From Bog-159 sp035308525 (lineage in GTDB: Bacteria > Acidobacteriota > Terriglobia > Bryobacterales > Bryobacteraceae), in assembly GCA_035308525.1 (NCBI GenBank), contig DATGGM010000022.1, positions 1 to 64,000 on the forward strand: DNA of 64,000 bases. The letters are read 5' to 3'. The stretch's first letter is position 1. Each line of letters starts with the position of its first letter. Below are positions 16,916 to 25,802 of the stretch, piece by piece. The position numbers were made by a program, and so were the translations under genes. The notes below the pieces were generated by a model. The model searched no databases, was not told where the DNA came from, and worked only from the letters and a program-made list of their open reading frames with translations.

Positions 16916-18184
16916 ATGAAGGATACAGGGACAGCTGGAACTGAGCGGGAGGCGCTTCATTCTCAAATTGAGAAGCTGAACCGTAGCGAAGTTCTGCACG
17001 GATCGGAATCCCTATGCAAACTCCTGCGGTATCTGGGCGAGCACTCGCTGGATTCGCCCGGCACTCCGCTAAAGGAGTATCAAATCGCCACCGAGGTGTT
17101 CGGGCGGCCGCCGGACTTCGACTCCCGCGTGGATTCCACCGTGCGCGTGCAGACCGGCCGCCTGCGATCCAAGCTGGCGGAGTATTATGCCGGGGAGGGC
17201 GCGCTGGATCGCCTGGTAATTGAGATCCCCAAAGGCGCGTACTCGCTGACGTATCACGCCCGGCCGCCCGTGGAGGTCCCTGCGGTCCCGGCAGCAGCTC
17301 CGGCCCCCCCGGTTGAGCCCATCCGCCCGAACCGTCCCTTTCCGCCTTCCTGGTTTTTCCTTTCCATCCTGCTTGGGGCCGCGCTGGTGGTGGTGATCTC
17401 CATTGCGGTTACCCGTTTCATGATGCCGGCGCAGCCCGCTGGCGAGCAGCCCGCGCCGGTGGTGCGAACCTTCTGGAGCGGCTTTGCCAATCCTCAAGAG
17501 GCGGCGCTGGTGGTGTACAGCAATGCCGAGTTCGTCGGCCGGCCAGAAACCGGTCTCCGCTATTTCAATCCCTCGCTGGATGGCGGCAAAGCGATTCTGG
17601 ATCATTACACCGGCGTCGGTGAAGTGATGGCCGTCCACGAGCTCGATCGGGTATTTGCCAGCCTGCAGCAGGGGATCCGGATCAAGAGGGGCAGGTTGCT
17701 GACATGGGACGATGCCAAGACCAGCGATCTGATTTTCATCGGCTCCCCGTCCGAGAATCTGTCGCTGCGTGAGTTGCCAGGCACGCAGGATTTCGTGTTC
17801 GCGCGCAAGCCCGCGGCGCCGCGCAAAGGCGATCTGCTGATAAGCAACCTGCATCCCGGCGCGTCCGAGCCGGCCGCTTTCCTGGCATCCGAGCCGCCGA
17901 TTACCGAGGACTACGCCCTGGTAACGCTGACCTCCGGCCTGAACCCCAACCGGCGCGTGCTGATTCTGGCCGGCATCACCACATTCGGTACGCAGGCCGC
18001 GGTCGAATTTGTTTGCCGGGCTGCCCGGCTGGATGAGCTGACGGCCAAGCTGGGCCCCGGGGCTCGTCGCCATGTTCCACCTTTTGAGGCTTTGCTCCGG
18101 GTGAAAGTGAGCGGCGGCGTGCCGGTAAGTTCTGAGCTGTTGAGCGTGCACCCTCACGCGCGGGGGTCGGAGAGCCGCAACTAG
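16916..18184 (+). CDS. membrane-anchored winged-helix transcriptional regulator-like protein
   Basis: A 422-residue protein. Residues ~15-115 form a winged-helix-like N-terminal domain with the pattern LCKLLRYLGEHSLDSPG, KEYQIATEVFGRP and DSTVRVQTGRLRSKLAEYY, found in many acidobacterial membrane regulators. A proline-rich linker is followed by one transmembrane helix (about residues 143-167) and an extracytoplasmic domain of ~240 residues with no family I recognise. It could sense an outside signal and act on DNA like a ToxR-type regulator. It is coupled to the TPR gene: its TAG stop overlaps the next GTG start by one base. Confidence 0.75.
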   Translation: MKDTGTAGTEREALHSQIEKLNRSEVLHGSESLCKLLRYLGEHSLDSPGTPLKEYQIATEVFGRPPDFDSRVDSTVRVQTGRLRSKLAEYYAGEGALDRLVIEIPKGAYSLTYHARPPVEVPAVPAAAPAPPVEPIRPNRPFPPSWFFLSILLGAALVVVISIAVTRFMMPAQPAGEQPAPVVRTFWSGFANPQEAALVVYSNAEFVGRPETGLRYFNPSLDGGKAILDHYTGVGEVMAVHELDRVFASLQQGIRIKRGRLLTWDDAKTSDLIFIGSPSENLSLRELPGTQDFVFARKPAAPRKGDLLISNLHPGASEPAAFLASEPPITEDYALVTLTSGLNPNRRVLILAGITTFGTQAAVEFVCRAARLDELTAKLGPGARRHVPPFEALLRVKVSGGVPVSSELLSVHPHARGSESRN

Positions 18185-19422
18185 TGGCGCGGGTTCTGCT
18201 GATTTTGGGCGTGTGGTGGCTGGGCGCTCCACTGCCCGGACAGGTGAGCAGCAATGTCCAGGATCTGGAATCGGCCGCTCGCCGGCATTGGGCCGCGCGC
18301 GACGTGGCGGGCGCGCTGGCGGATTACCAGAAACTCGCGGAACTGGTGCCGGCGTCGGCTGCCTATCAGGATCAGATCGGATTCCTGCTGGCAGCCACCA
18401 ACCGTTCCGTGGACGCGGTGCCGCATTTCCGGCGGGCGACGGAACTGGATCCCAAGATGGCGCAGGCGTGGTTTCACCTGGGGGCGGCGCTGTGGATGAC
18501 GCAGCAGCCCGACGCCTCCGTGCGCGCGCTGCAAAAAGCCGTGGCGCTGGATCCTGGCAACGGCGATTATCACATGCGCCTGGGTTCCGTTTACCACGAC
18601 AGCGGGCGCTACGCAGAGGCCGCCCGTGAGCTGTCGCGAGCCGCCAAGCTGCTGCCTTCCAACGCGCAAGTCTGGGAGACGCTGGCCGCCGCTTATGAGA
18701 AGCAATCGCTCTATAAGGAAGCCAGCGCCGCCTACCGGCGGGCGGTGCAACTTGATCCCAAAAACGCAGCGGTGCGCAATGGCTACGGCAACGCGCTGGT
18801 ACGGTCCGGCAACCCGGCCGCCGGCCTTCAGGAATTCCGGCGGATCCTGGAGCACGATCCGGATAACGTGCGCGTGCAGGTGAATGTGGGCTACGCGTAC
18901 ATCGCCGCCGGTGACATGCGGGCCGCCATCAAACAGCTTTCCGCGGTGATCCGGAACCATCCCCGCGACGCCGGCGCGCATTACGACTTAGGGGTCGCTT
19001 ACAAATCGGCCGACGATTTACCGCATGCGCGGGCGGAGCTGGAGCAGGCCGTGCAACTGGAGCCGTCGCTGGCCGAGGCGCATTACACTCTGGCCCTCAC
19101 TTTTATCGATGCCGGCGCGCCCGAGAAAGCCGTCGAACAACTGCGGGCGGCCGTCGCGCAGCGGCCGGCGTACATGGAGGCGTGGTATCAGCTTGGTACT
19201 ACGCTGAAGCAGCAGGGTGATGCGGATGGCGCGATCGAAGCCTTGCGGCGGGCTGTGGCGCTGGACGATCAGAACGCCGCCGCGTGGAATAACCTGGGGC
19301 TGCTGCTGAAGCGCAAGGGCGACAAAGCCGGCGCGGACGAGGCTTTCGCAAAAGCGGCAGCGCTGCGTAAAGCAGAATTGGAAGCCAAGGAGAAGCACCT
19401 GCAGCAGGGGACGAAGAAGTAG
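18184..19422 (+). CDS. exported TPR-repeat protein
   Basis: A 412-residue protein with a GTG start at 18184 that shares a base with the previous stop. The signal peptide is short (VLLILGVWWLGAPLPGQ). The rest is nearly all tetratricopeptide repeats of 34 residues, about ten, seen in motifs such as AWFHLGAALWMTQQPDASV and AHYDLGVAYKSADDLPHAR. It probably works as a periplasmic protein-binding scaffold. Coupling to the membrane regulator upstream suggests it works with that regulator's outer domain. Confidence 0.88.
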   Translation: MARVLLILGVWWLGAPLPGQVSSNVQDLESAARRHWAARDVAGALADYQKLAELVPASAAYQDQIGFLLAATNRSVDAVPHFRRATELDPKMAQAWFHLGAALWMTQQPDASVRALQKAVALDPGNGDYHMRLGSVYHDSGRYAEAARELSRAAKLLPSNAQVWETLAAAYEKQSLYKEASAAYRRAVQLDPKNAAVRNGYGNALVRSGNPAAGLQEFRRILEHDPDNVRVQVNVGYAYIAAGDMRAAIKQLSAVIRNHPRDAGAHYDLGVAYKSADDLPHARAELEQAVQLEPSLAEAHYTLALTFIDAGAPEKAVEQLRAAVAQRPAYMEAWYQLGTTLKQQGDADGAIEALRRAVALDDQNAAAWNNLGLLLKRKGDKAGADEAFAKAAALRKAELEAKEKHLQQGTKK

Positions 19423-19426
19423 GCGA

Positions 19427-19951
19427 TCAGAACAGGCTGCCGGCTACCTGTTCGGCCATATCGCAAGCTTTTTCACGCAGAACCTTGGCCGGCGCTTGCG
19501 GATCGTGGCGGCTGATCCGCACCAGGAAGGTCTGATCGCGCACCCTGCCCACCACTTGTTCGGCCACCCACCCAGGCTTGCCGCGGTAAGCGCACGCTAC
19601 CGCTTCGTTGCCGATGGCTTTCAGTGCCTCGCTATCGGATTCGCATGCAGCGTGTGGCTGGCTGGCCGGCTGGACTTCGATCAGCAGCTCCGAGCCCTCG
19701 TGCACAAACTGGCAACTGGTGGGCGTAACCGTCATCCGGACCGCGCCGCCCAGCACGCCGCCGGCCGTCGCGCGATTCAGCCACGGACACCGGTCCTCAG
19801 CCGCGGCCAGCGCGGGCAGACACATCGCCAGCGCCAATACTATGCGTGCTGCCGTAATGACTCCGCTTTTAATATCTTGCCGCCCTCCTGGATGACATAT
19901 AACTTGTTCACATCCAGGTCTTTCAATTGATCCACCTGTCCGCTCAGCCAC
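19427..19951 (-). CDS. small exported protein of unknown function
   Basis: The reading frame codes for 174 residues, but the first ~35 codons overlap the CRTAC1 gene in another frame and are unlikely to be translated. A hydrophobic signal-like segment (IVLALAMCLPALAAAED) marks the true N terminus; possible starts are a TTG at 19837 or an ATG at 19825. The mature part has four cysteines (RCPWLN, SCQF, CESD, CAYRG) spaced as if to form two disulfides. No family is recognised. It follows the CRTAC1 gene and is probably in the same transcript. The coding call rests on position, signal peptide and codon pattern; the start is uncertain. Confidence 0.6.
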   Translation of the reverse strand: MAERTGGSIERPGCEQVICHPGGRQDIKSGVITAARIVLALAMCLPALAAAEDRCPWLNRATAGGVLGGAVRMTVTPTSCQFVHEGSELLIEVQPASQPHAACESDSEALKAIGNEAVACAYRGKPGWVAEQVVGRVRDQTFLVRISRHDPQAPAKVLREKACDMAEQVAGSLF

Positions 19952-21684
19952 CGTATCTCGACCATGTCCACTTTAGTCGCCTGGTCGAGCCCGAAGTGCA
20001 TGCGCAGATCGTTCTGCGAGAAGTAACTGCCGCCGCTGCGCAGCTCATCCATCTGGCTGAGCGCCTTTTCCGCGTCGGGCCTGGTCTTGGCAACCACTGT
20101 GACCCGGGTGCCGATGCCGGTGCGGTTCGACTCGACGCCCTGCAGCTTGATCTTGATCCAATTGCGTTTAAGTGTCGAGTCACAGCGCAGGAGCTGCGGA
20201 ACGGCATTGACGCAGTTGACGGCGACATCGATATCGCCGTCGTTATCGTAATCGCCAAATGCGCACCCGCGGGCCGGAGCGTTCTCCAGAATGCCGGGAC
20301 CGCCCTTATCGGTCACTTCCTCGAAGCGTCCGTTCTGCAGGTTCCGGTAAAGGTACTTGTGCTCGGCATATTTCAAGTCTGCGTTGGACTTATCAACCTC
20401 GGGGTAAACGTGCCCGTTAGACATCAGGATGTCTAGCCATCCGTCATTGTCCATGTCGAAGAAGCCCACACCCCAGCCGAGCAAGCGTGTATTTACCCCT
20501 AAACCGCTCGGGTAAGTACGGTCTTCAAAGGTGGCATCGCCCAGGTTGGTATAGAGCGAATCCGTGTCTCCCGCGAAGTTAGTCTTCACCACATCCAGGT
20601 TGCCGTCGCGGTTGTAGTCCCCGATGGAGACGCCCATGCCGGCTTGCGGTTTGCCTTCGGGCGAGAGCGCGGCTCCCGATTCAATGGCGATGTCTTTGAA
20701 GGTCCCGTCCTTCTGATTTTGATACAGCGTGGCGGTCGAGGAGTCGTTGGCGACGTAGATATCCGGCCAGCCATCGTTGTCCAGATCCGAAGCCGCTACA
20801 CTCAAGCCATAAGTGCCGGGCGTGTTCCAGATGCCGGCCTTTTCACTGACGTCGCTGAATGTCTCGTTGCCGTTGTTGTGATACAGAATATTCTTGCCGC
20901 CGCGCAATCCGGGCGGTCCGCACGCTACCAGCAAACCCTTGTAAGTGCACGGGCCGGCTTCCGGCGGCGGAGCGGTCTTCAAATCGAAATCCACGTAATT
21001 GGCGACGAAGAGATCCAGGTGCCCATCTTTGTCGTAATCCACGAAGGTGCAGCCCGTATTCCAGCGGATTTTTGGTCCGGGTTGGATCAACCCTGCTTCC
21101 TTGGTTACATCCGCGAAGGTCCCGTCACCGTGATTGCGGTAAAGGGCGTTCTGCCCGTAGTAAGTCACGAACAGGTCGTCGTAGCCGTCGTTGTTGTAGT
21201 CACCTACACAGCAGGCTTGTCCCCATCCGGTGCGATGTTCCAGGCCGGACCCTTTGGTAACATCGGTGAACGTGCCGTCGCGATTGTTCTTGAAGAGATG
21301 GCAGCGCGGTTCGTGGCCGGCGGAAAAACCTTCCAGGCGCGAGCCGTTGACCAGAAAAACGTCCAGCCAGCCATCCTGATCGTAATCGTAGAAAGCCAGG
21401 CCGCAACCGGTAGTCTCCAGGAGATACTTGTTCTTTCCCTCGCCGCCGTAGATCGTCTTGACGGCCAAGCCCGATTCTTTTACGACTTCCACAAAGCTGA
21501 CTCCCAGTGGCGTGCCCTCGATAGGCGACTTCGGCCCGGGCGGGGGCGCCTTGGCTTTGGCGTCGTAGCTTCGCTCGACAGGTCCGGGGAGTTTTTGGGC
21601 CAGAGTGACTAAGTCGGCGAAAGGCAGTACCAGGGCTGTGCGGCTTAAAGAGTGCAAAACTTGCCGGCGGCTTTGCTTCATCAC
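19840..21684 (-). CDS. CRTAC1-like protein: FG-GAP repeats and ASPIC/UnbV domain
   Basis: A 614-residue exported protein. The N terminus has a twin-arginine-like start (KQSRRQVLHSLSRTALV). The main part is a beta-propeller of FG-GAP/VCBS repeats with calcium-binding DxDxDG loops, for example FYDYDQDGWLDVFLVNGS and FVDYDKDGHLDLFVANYV. The C-terminal ~80 residues are the ASPIC/UnbV domain (VESNRTGIGTRVTVV, SYFSQNDLRMHFGL). Such proteins are abundant in acidobacteria and planctomycetes; their exact role is unknown, but a ligand- or polymer-binding outer protein is likely. The start ATG overlaps the stop of the cytochrome gene by 4 nt. Confidence 0.9.
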   Translation of the reverse strand: MMKQSRRQVLHSLSRTALVLPFADLVTLAQKLPGPVERSYDAKAKAPPPGPKSPIEGTPLGVSFVEVVKESGLAVKTIYGGEGKNKYLLETTGCGLAFYDYDQDGWLDVFLVNGSRLEGFSAGHEPRCHLFKNNRDGTFTDVTKGSGLEHRTGWGQACCVGDYNNDGYDDLFVTYYGQNALYRNHGDGTFADVTKEAGLIQPGPKIRWNTGCTFVDYDKDGHLDLFVANYVDFDLKTAPPPEAGPCTYKGLLVACGPPGLRGGKNILYHNNGNETFSDVSEKAGIWNTPGTYGLSVAASDLDNDGWPDIYVANDSSTATLYQNQKDGTFKDIAIESGAALSPEGKPQAGMGVSIGDYNRDGNLDVVKTNFAGDTDSLYTNLGDATFEDRTYPSGLGVNTRLLGWGVGFFDMDNDGWLDILMSNGHVYPEVDKSNADLKYAEHKYLYRNLQNGRFEEVTDKGGPGILENAPARGCAFGDYDNDGDIDVAVNCVNAVPQLLRCDSTLKRNWIKIKLQGVESNRTGIGTRVTVVAKTRPDAEKALSQMDELRSGGSYFSQNDLRMHFGLDQATKVDMVEIRWLSGQVDQLKDLDVNKLYVIQEGGKILKAESLRQHA

Positions 21685-23879
21685 TTGGGCTGGCCTCCGG
21701 CGGCCGTTGTGTCTGGGTGCGAGAGGTCGGAGTGCATGTGCCAGGGTACGCTTTCGGTGGAGATCTCCGGATGATTGCGCAGAAATTCGAGAGAGTAAGT
21801 GGGCGCGCCGGGATCCACCTGCTTGGTGACGAACAAAGCGGCCTGCTCGGCGGCCTTGTCTTTCATTCCCATGCGGCGGTATAGAACTGCAAGGTTATAG
21901 TGCGCCGCCAGGTCGTCCGGGTCGATGGCCTGCAGTTTTTCAAACTGCTCGCGGGCCTCGTCGTAGCTGTGCCGCTGATAGTAGGCGATGCCTAACTCGC
22001 GGCGGGGGTCGCGGGCCTGTGGATACTGTTCCACCACTCGCTGCAAATCGGCCACTTCTTCGTCGCGGTGGCCTTCACGCCTCTCGACAAGCGCCAGATA
22101 GTAAAGCGCGCGCGCGTTATTGGGGCTCAATTCCAAAGCCTTTTCCAGGCTGGCGCGAGCCTCGGAGTACTTCTCCCATTCGATATAAGTCAACCCGACG
22201 TTGGTGTAGCCATCCGGGTAATCCGGACGGAGCTTCGGGACATGTTCGAAGGCCTGCAGGGCATCGGCGTATTGCAACTGATCCAGGTAAGCGATGCCCA
22301 GGTTATTCCAGCGCATCCAGTCGGCGTTATCCTGCGGGTCAGGACCCGAAGCAGGATTGTCGCCCAGGTTCAGTATGCGCGTGCGGGAAGCGATCTCCAC
22401 CACGGGGTAGGCCGGGTGATCGGTTCCGAAGATGTTATTCAGGTAACTCTGCCGCAAGTGGCGATAGTTCACGCGCGCGGTGGCCGCCAGCGGGCCCTTC
22501 GCGTCGGCTGGGATACGGAACTCGTAGCGGACCAGCGCGGAACGGCCCGACTGTATGGTGTTGTCGTAAGCCACCGAGTGAATGGTCCAGACCTTGTGAT
22601 TGTCGACGAACTCGCCGTCGTTATTCACCGGGCGGTTCGTAAAGCTGTGCGCGCGCTCGTCGAGCGAGCCATCGGGCTTCAGAAAACCGCTGTGATAGAT
22701 CTCCCGGCCGCCGGCATCCGTCACCTGGAACTCAACCCACGGCTCATATAAGTCGCGCACCTCGGGAACCAGCGAGTGGCCGATGGCCTTGTTCTGGATG
22801 ACCACCATCATTTGCACGGTGTCCGCAGGCGATAGCTTGAAGGCGCTGGAACCCAGCGGCGCCACCATGCCTTCTCCCGATTTGCGGATGGCGAACAGGT
22901 CTACGTTGAGATAGTTGCCTGATTTCAGGAACTCCACGGTCTTCTTCAACTGGTCTTCGAAGCCGTAGTAGAAGGGCACCGCGGTGTTACCCGCCGGCCA
23001 GCGGTGCGACACCAACGTACCGTGTTTGGCGCCATCGTCTTTGAATTGTAGCGGCGCGCGCTGCATGTGGCAATCCTGGCAGGTGGTAAAACCGGTCGTA
23101 TAAAACGTGAGGGGATTGCGGTTCGAAAACTTGGAGTTCTGCCACTCGTCGTACACCGTGAACGCCCGGATGAACTTGTAATCGTTCAACGGACTGGGCA
23201 GATTGGCTTTGTGGCAGGAAGCGCAGAATTCAGGCGTGCGGTAGAAGGACTGCATCACCGCGCGCGAATGGCGCTCGGGGTGATTGCGAATTTCTTCATC
23301 CGGCACGATGCCCGGAATCCGATTGCCCTCCTCGTCCACCATCACTGAAGGAATGCCCAGGACAAATCCGCCATTCCCGTTGGTGGATTGCAGTTTTTGA
23401 ATGGCATGGCAGGTAGTGCAGGTGAGGCCATCCTGGTCGAAGCTGCGATCGACCTGGGAATCCTGCGTCAACCCTCCCGCAAGGACGCCCACCGGGTTGT
23501 GACAGCTATCGCAATGACGTGTAAACTCGATGCCCTTGGTGCGCGCCAGAATATTCACGCTAGTGCGGTAGAACGGCGTGCGAAACGAATTGGAATGCAG
23601 GGCCTCGCGCCACTGGATGTAGGCCTCCTGGTGGCAGCGGGCGCAATATTCGGGGCTCGGAAAGGCGGTGGCTGGGATGAAGTTGTCGCCCACGGCCGCG
23701 GCGTTGCCGGGTATGGAGATTTTGTCGTTTCCAAACCGGAAATTGTACGTTTCGCGTATTTTGGCGGCGTACGCCCGGCGGCTGGCATCCTCGTCGACTT
23801 GTGCGCGGGATGTGGCCGCGGAAAACGCCAAACCCGCGACAGCCACCGCCCGGATCTTACGGCCGGTTTTGAACTGCAC
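21681..23879 (-). CDS. five-CxxCH multihaem cytochrome c fused to TPR repeats
   Basis: A 732-residue exported protein. A GTG at 23879 with an adjacent GGGAGGGG is preferred over the ATG at 23933, because it starts a clean signal peptide (VQFKTGRKIRAVAVAGLAF). Five haem-c motifs follow: CARCH, CDSCH, CTTCH, CASCH and CQDCH (residues about 79, 123, 154, 219 and 267), as in cytochrome c554-like proteins. A middle beta-rich region and ~6 TPR repeats make up the rest. A -10-like TATACT lies at 23914-23919 on this strand. It is probably a periplasmic electron-transfer protein; its partners may be the adjacent CRTAC1 protein. Confidence 0.88.
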   Translation of the reverse strand: MQFKTGRKIRAVAVAGLAFSAATSRAQVDEDASRRAYAAKIRETYNFRFGNDKISIPGNAAAVGDNFIPATAFPSPEYCARCHQEAYIQWREALHSNSFRTPFYRTSVNILARTKGIEFTRHCDSCHNPVGVLAGGLTQDSQVDRSFDQDGLTCTTCHAIQKLQSTNGNGGFVLGIPSVMVDEEGNRIPGIVPDEEIRNHPERHSRAVMQSFYRTPEFCASCHKANLPSPLNDYKFIRAFTVYDEWQNSKFSNRNPLTFYTTGFTTCQDCHMQRAPLQFKDDGAKHGTLVSHRWPAGNTAVPFYYGFEDQLKKTVEFLKSGNYLNVDLFAIRKSGEGMVAPLGSSAFKLSPADTVQMMVVIQNKAIGHSLVPEVRDLYEPWVEFQVTDAGGREIYHSGFLKPDGSLDERAHSFTNRPVNNDGEFVDNHKVWTIHSVAYDNTIQSGRSALVRYEFRIPADAKGPLAATARVNYRHLRQSYLNNIFGTDHPAYPVVEIASRTRILNLGDNPASGPDPQDNADWMRWNNLGIAYLDQLQYADALQAFEHVPKLRPDYPDGYTNVGLTYIEWEKYSEARASLEKALELSPNNARALYYLALVERREGHRDEEVADLQRVVEQYPQARDPRRELGIAYYQRHSYDEAREQFEKLQAIDPDDLAAHYNLAVLYRRMGMKDKAAEQAALFVTKQVDPGAPTYSLEFLRNHPEISTESVPWHMHSDLSHPDTTAAGGQPK

Positions 23880-23934
23880 CTTGTTCCCCTCCCTGGGCGG
23901 TGAATCTGGGGATAGTATACACGATTCAGCCATC

Positions 23935-24365
23935 TACCCGTAAAGCCACGGCCGGCCCGGCGCCGCGGCCACGCTGAAGGGTTAGCGGTAAATACGTTAC
24001 AGCGAAGTGCGCGCAATGCGACACTTTTGCCTCTGGCTGTTATCCTGGGCAGCCTGTTGCCGGCTGCTGCCCAGTTCGCCGGTATGAGTGTACTGAGACG
24101 ACGCGCCAACTCAATGCGGTGATGGAGATGGGGCATTCCCCGGTAAAGGCCGCAGAGCAGCATGCGCACACGTTCGAACAGAACGGCGACCCGACGGTGG
24201 TGGCGCAATTCTTTCAAGGCAAACTTTGTGCCGGGCGTCGCCCTGATTGACGAAGGCAAGTGGAGCGATGACGCCAGGATCAGCCTCGAATACGCCCAGG
24301 TAAGATATCCGGAAGCGAAGACGTTGCTGAGTAAGTGGCCGCCCAAAGCGACTGCAAATGAGTGA
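23935..24365 (+). other. gap with a degraded coding remnant
   Basis: This 430-nt gap has no intact gene. On the plus strand at 24100-24364 two protein-like blocks lie in different frames: AVMEMGHSPVKAAEQHAHTF with NGDPTVVAQFFQGKL, then VPGVALIDEGKWSDDARISL with EYAQVRYPEAKTLLSKWPPKA to a TGA at 24362-24364. They read as one chain broken by a frameshift at about 24225. I do not recognise the family. The remaining ~150 nt show nothing. Confidence 0.35.
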
Positions 24366-25802
24366 TTACTGGTGACGAAGCTCTTCCCATCGTTGTAGGA
24401 TCTTCTTGCCTTCATCGGGATGGCCGGCCTGAATCAGAGTACGGCCTAATAGATAGTGGGCCGAGGCGTTCCGCGGGTCCAGTTGCAAGGCCCGGCGTAA
24501 CATGCGCTCGGCCTCGGGCAAGTCGGATGTCTTCAAGTATGCTTTCCCTAATAGGATGTACGGTCCGCTGTAAGTGGGGTTCAGCCATACGGAGCGTTGC
24601 AGCGGCGGGATGGCGTGCTCCCAATCTTCGCGGCGCGTATAAGCGTCCCCCAAGCGGTAGTAGGCCATCGCGAAATCGGGATTTTGGGCGATTTCGCGAG
24701 TGAGCTCGGCGGCCGCGCGATCGAGTTGGGCGCGGTAGATGGCGATCTCGCCGAGCATGTAGTGCGCCGCGGGCAGCATCGGCGCGCGCAACAGGGCCGC
24801 TTCCAATTCGGCCTGTGCATCGTCCTCAAATTCCCGCCGGATCAGCATCTGCGCCGTGAACAGGCGGGCCGCGCCGTAATCGGGCGGCACACCCAGCAGC
24901 TCGGCGAATGCGGCCCGGCTTTTGGCGATCTGCCGGTTCTGCAGGTAGGCGTTGCCGAGCATGAAGAACAGCTCGTTGCCGCGGGCTCCGGCCGCGCGCG
25001 CTTTTTCGAGCGATGCGATGGCCGGCGCAACATGTCCCGCCAGGTATTCGGTACGGCCGTGAAGGAATGCGGGATCGTCGGGGGACCCTGAGGGAACCTC
25101 TGCCTTGCGGTCGTGATCCGGTGGGAGTTTCAGAAGCTCGCGGGCCTCCTGGTTTTGCGGGTCCAACTGGAGCCCGTGGCGCAAGGCGGCTTCCGCCTCG
25201 TCCCGGTTGCCGCGATTCAGATACGCCTTGCCGATCAGAATGTACGGACCGCTGTGATTCGGATTCAACCAGATGGCGATTTGCAGGGCCGCGATGGCGC
25301 GTTCCCACGTGGCGCGCTTTATATATGCATCGCCGAGGCGGTAGTAGGCCATGGCGAAGTCCGGATTTAGCTCGATTTCCTTCTGCATCTCGCTGACGGC
25401 CCGATCGCCGTCCGCATGCGCCAAAGCGATCTCGCCCAGCACATAGTGCGCCTGCGGGATGCCCGGATCCAGTTCGAGCGCACGGGCCGCCTGTCTTTCG
25501 GCGTTTTGCGTCATCTGCGCGCGCAGCATCATTTCGGCTGTCAGCAGATGCGCCGCCGCGGATTCGGCAGTCACCTGAAACAGCGCGGCAAAGGCTCCGA
25601 GGGCCTTCTGTTCCTGGTGCGACTGCAGGTAGGCATTCCCCAGCATGAACCCTGCCACCAGCGCCTGCGGACCTCCCGCCGCCGCTTTTTCAAACAAGGG
25701 GACGGCGTCCGCATAACGGTGCGCGCTGTAAGCCTGCATGCCCGCCTGATAAGGGTTGGCGCCGCCCTGGAGGAAGAAGAGCAACAGCGGAAGCATGTTC
25801 AT
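24366..25802 (-). CDS. exported TPR-repeat protein
   Basis: A 478-residue protein with a hydrophobic N terminus (MLPLLLFFLQGG) and about twelve TPR motifs in two similar halves: the block with AMAYYRLGDAYIKRATWERA recurs as AMAYYRLGDAYTRREDWEHA, so the gene arose by internal duplication. Its start overlaps the stop of the cytochrome/copper-monooxygenase gene by 4 nt, so it is translated from the same message. It probably scaffolds the exported redox proteins encoded upstream. Confidence 0.88.
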   Translation of the reverse strand: MNMLPLLLFFLQGGANPYQAGMQAYSAHRYADAVPLFEKAAAGGPQALVAGFMLGNAYLQSHQEQKALGAFAALFQVTAESAAAHLLTAEMMLRAQMTQNAERQAARALELDPGIPQAHYVLGEIALAHADGDRAVSEMQKEIELNPDFAMAYYRLGDAYIKRATWERAIAALQIAIWLNPNHSGPYILIGKAYLNRGNRDEAEAALRHGLQLDPQNQEARELLKLPPDHDRKAEVPSGSPDDPAFLHGRTEYLAGHVAPAIASLEKARAAGARGNELFFMLGNAYLQNRQIAKSRAAFAELLGVPPDYGAARLFTAQMLIRREFEDDAQAELEAALLRAPMLPAAHYMLGEIAIYRAQLDRAAAELTREIAQNPDFAMAYYRLGDAYTRREDWEHAIPPLQRSVWLNPTYSGPYILLGKAYLKTSDLPEAERMLRRALQLDPRNASAHYLLGRTLIQAGHPDEGKKILQRWEELRHQ

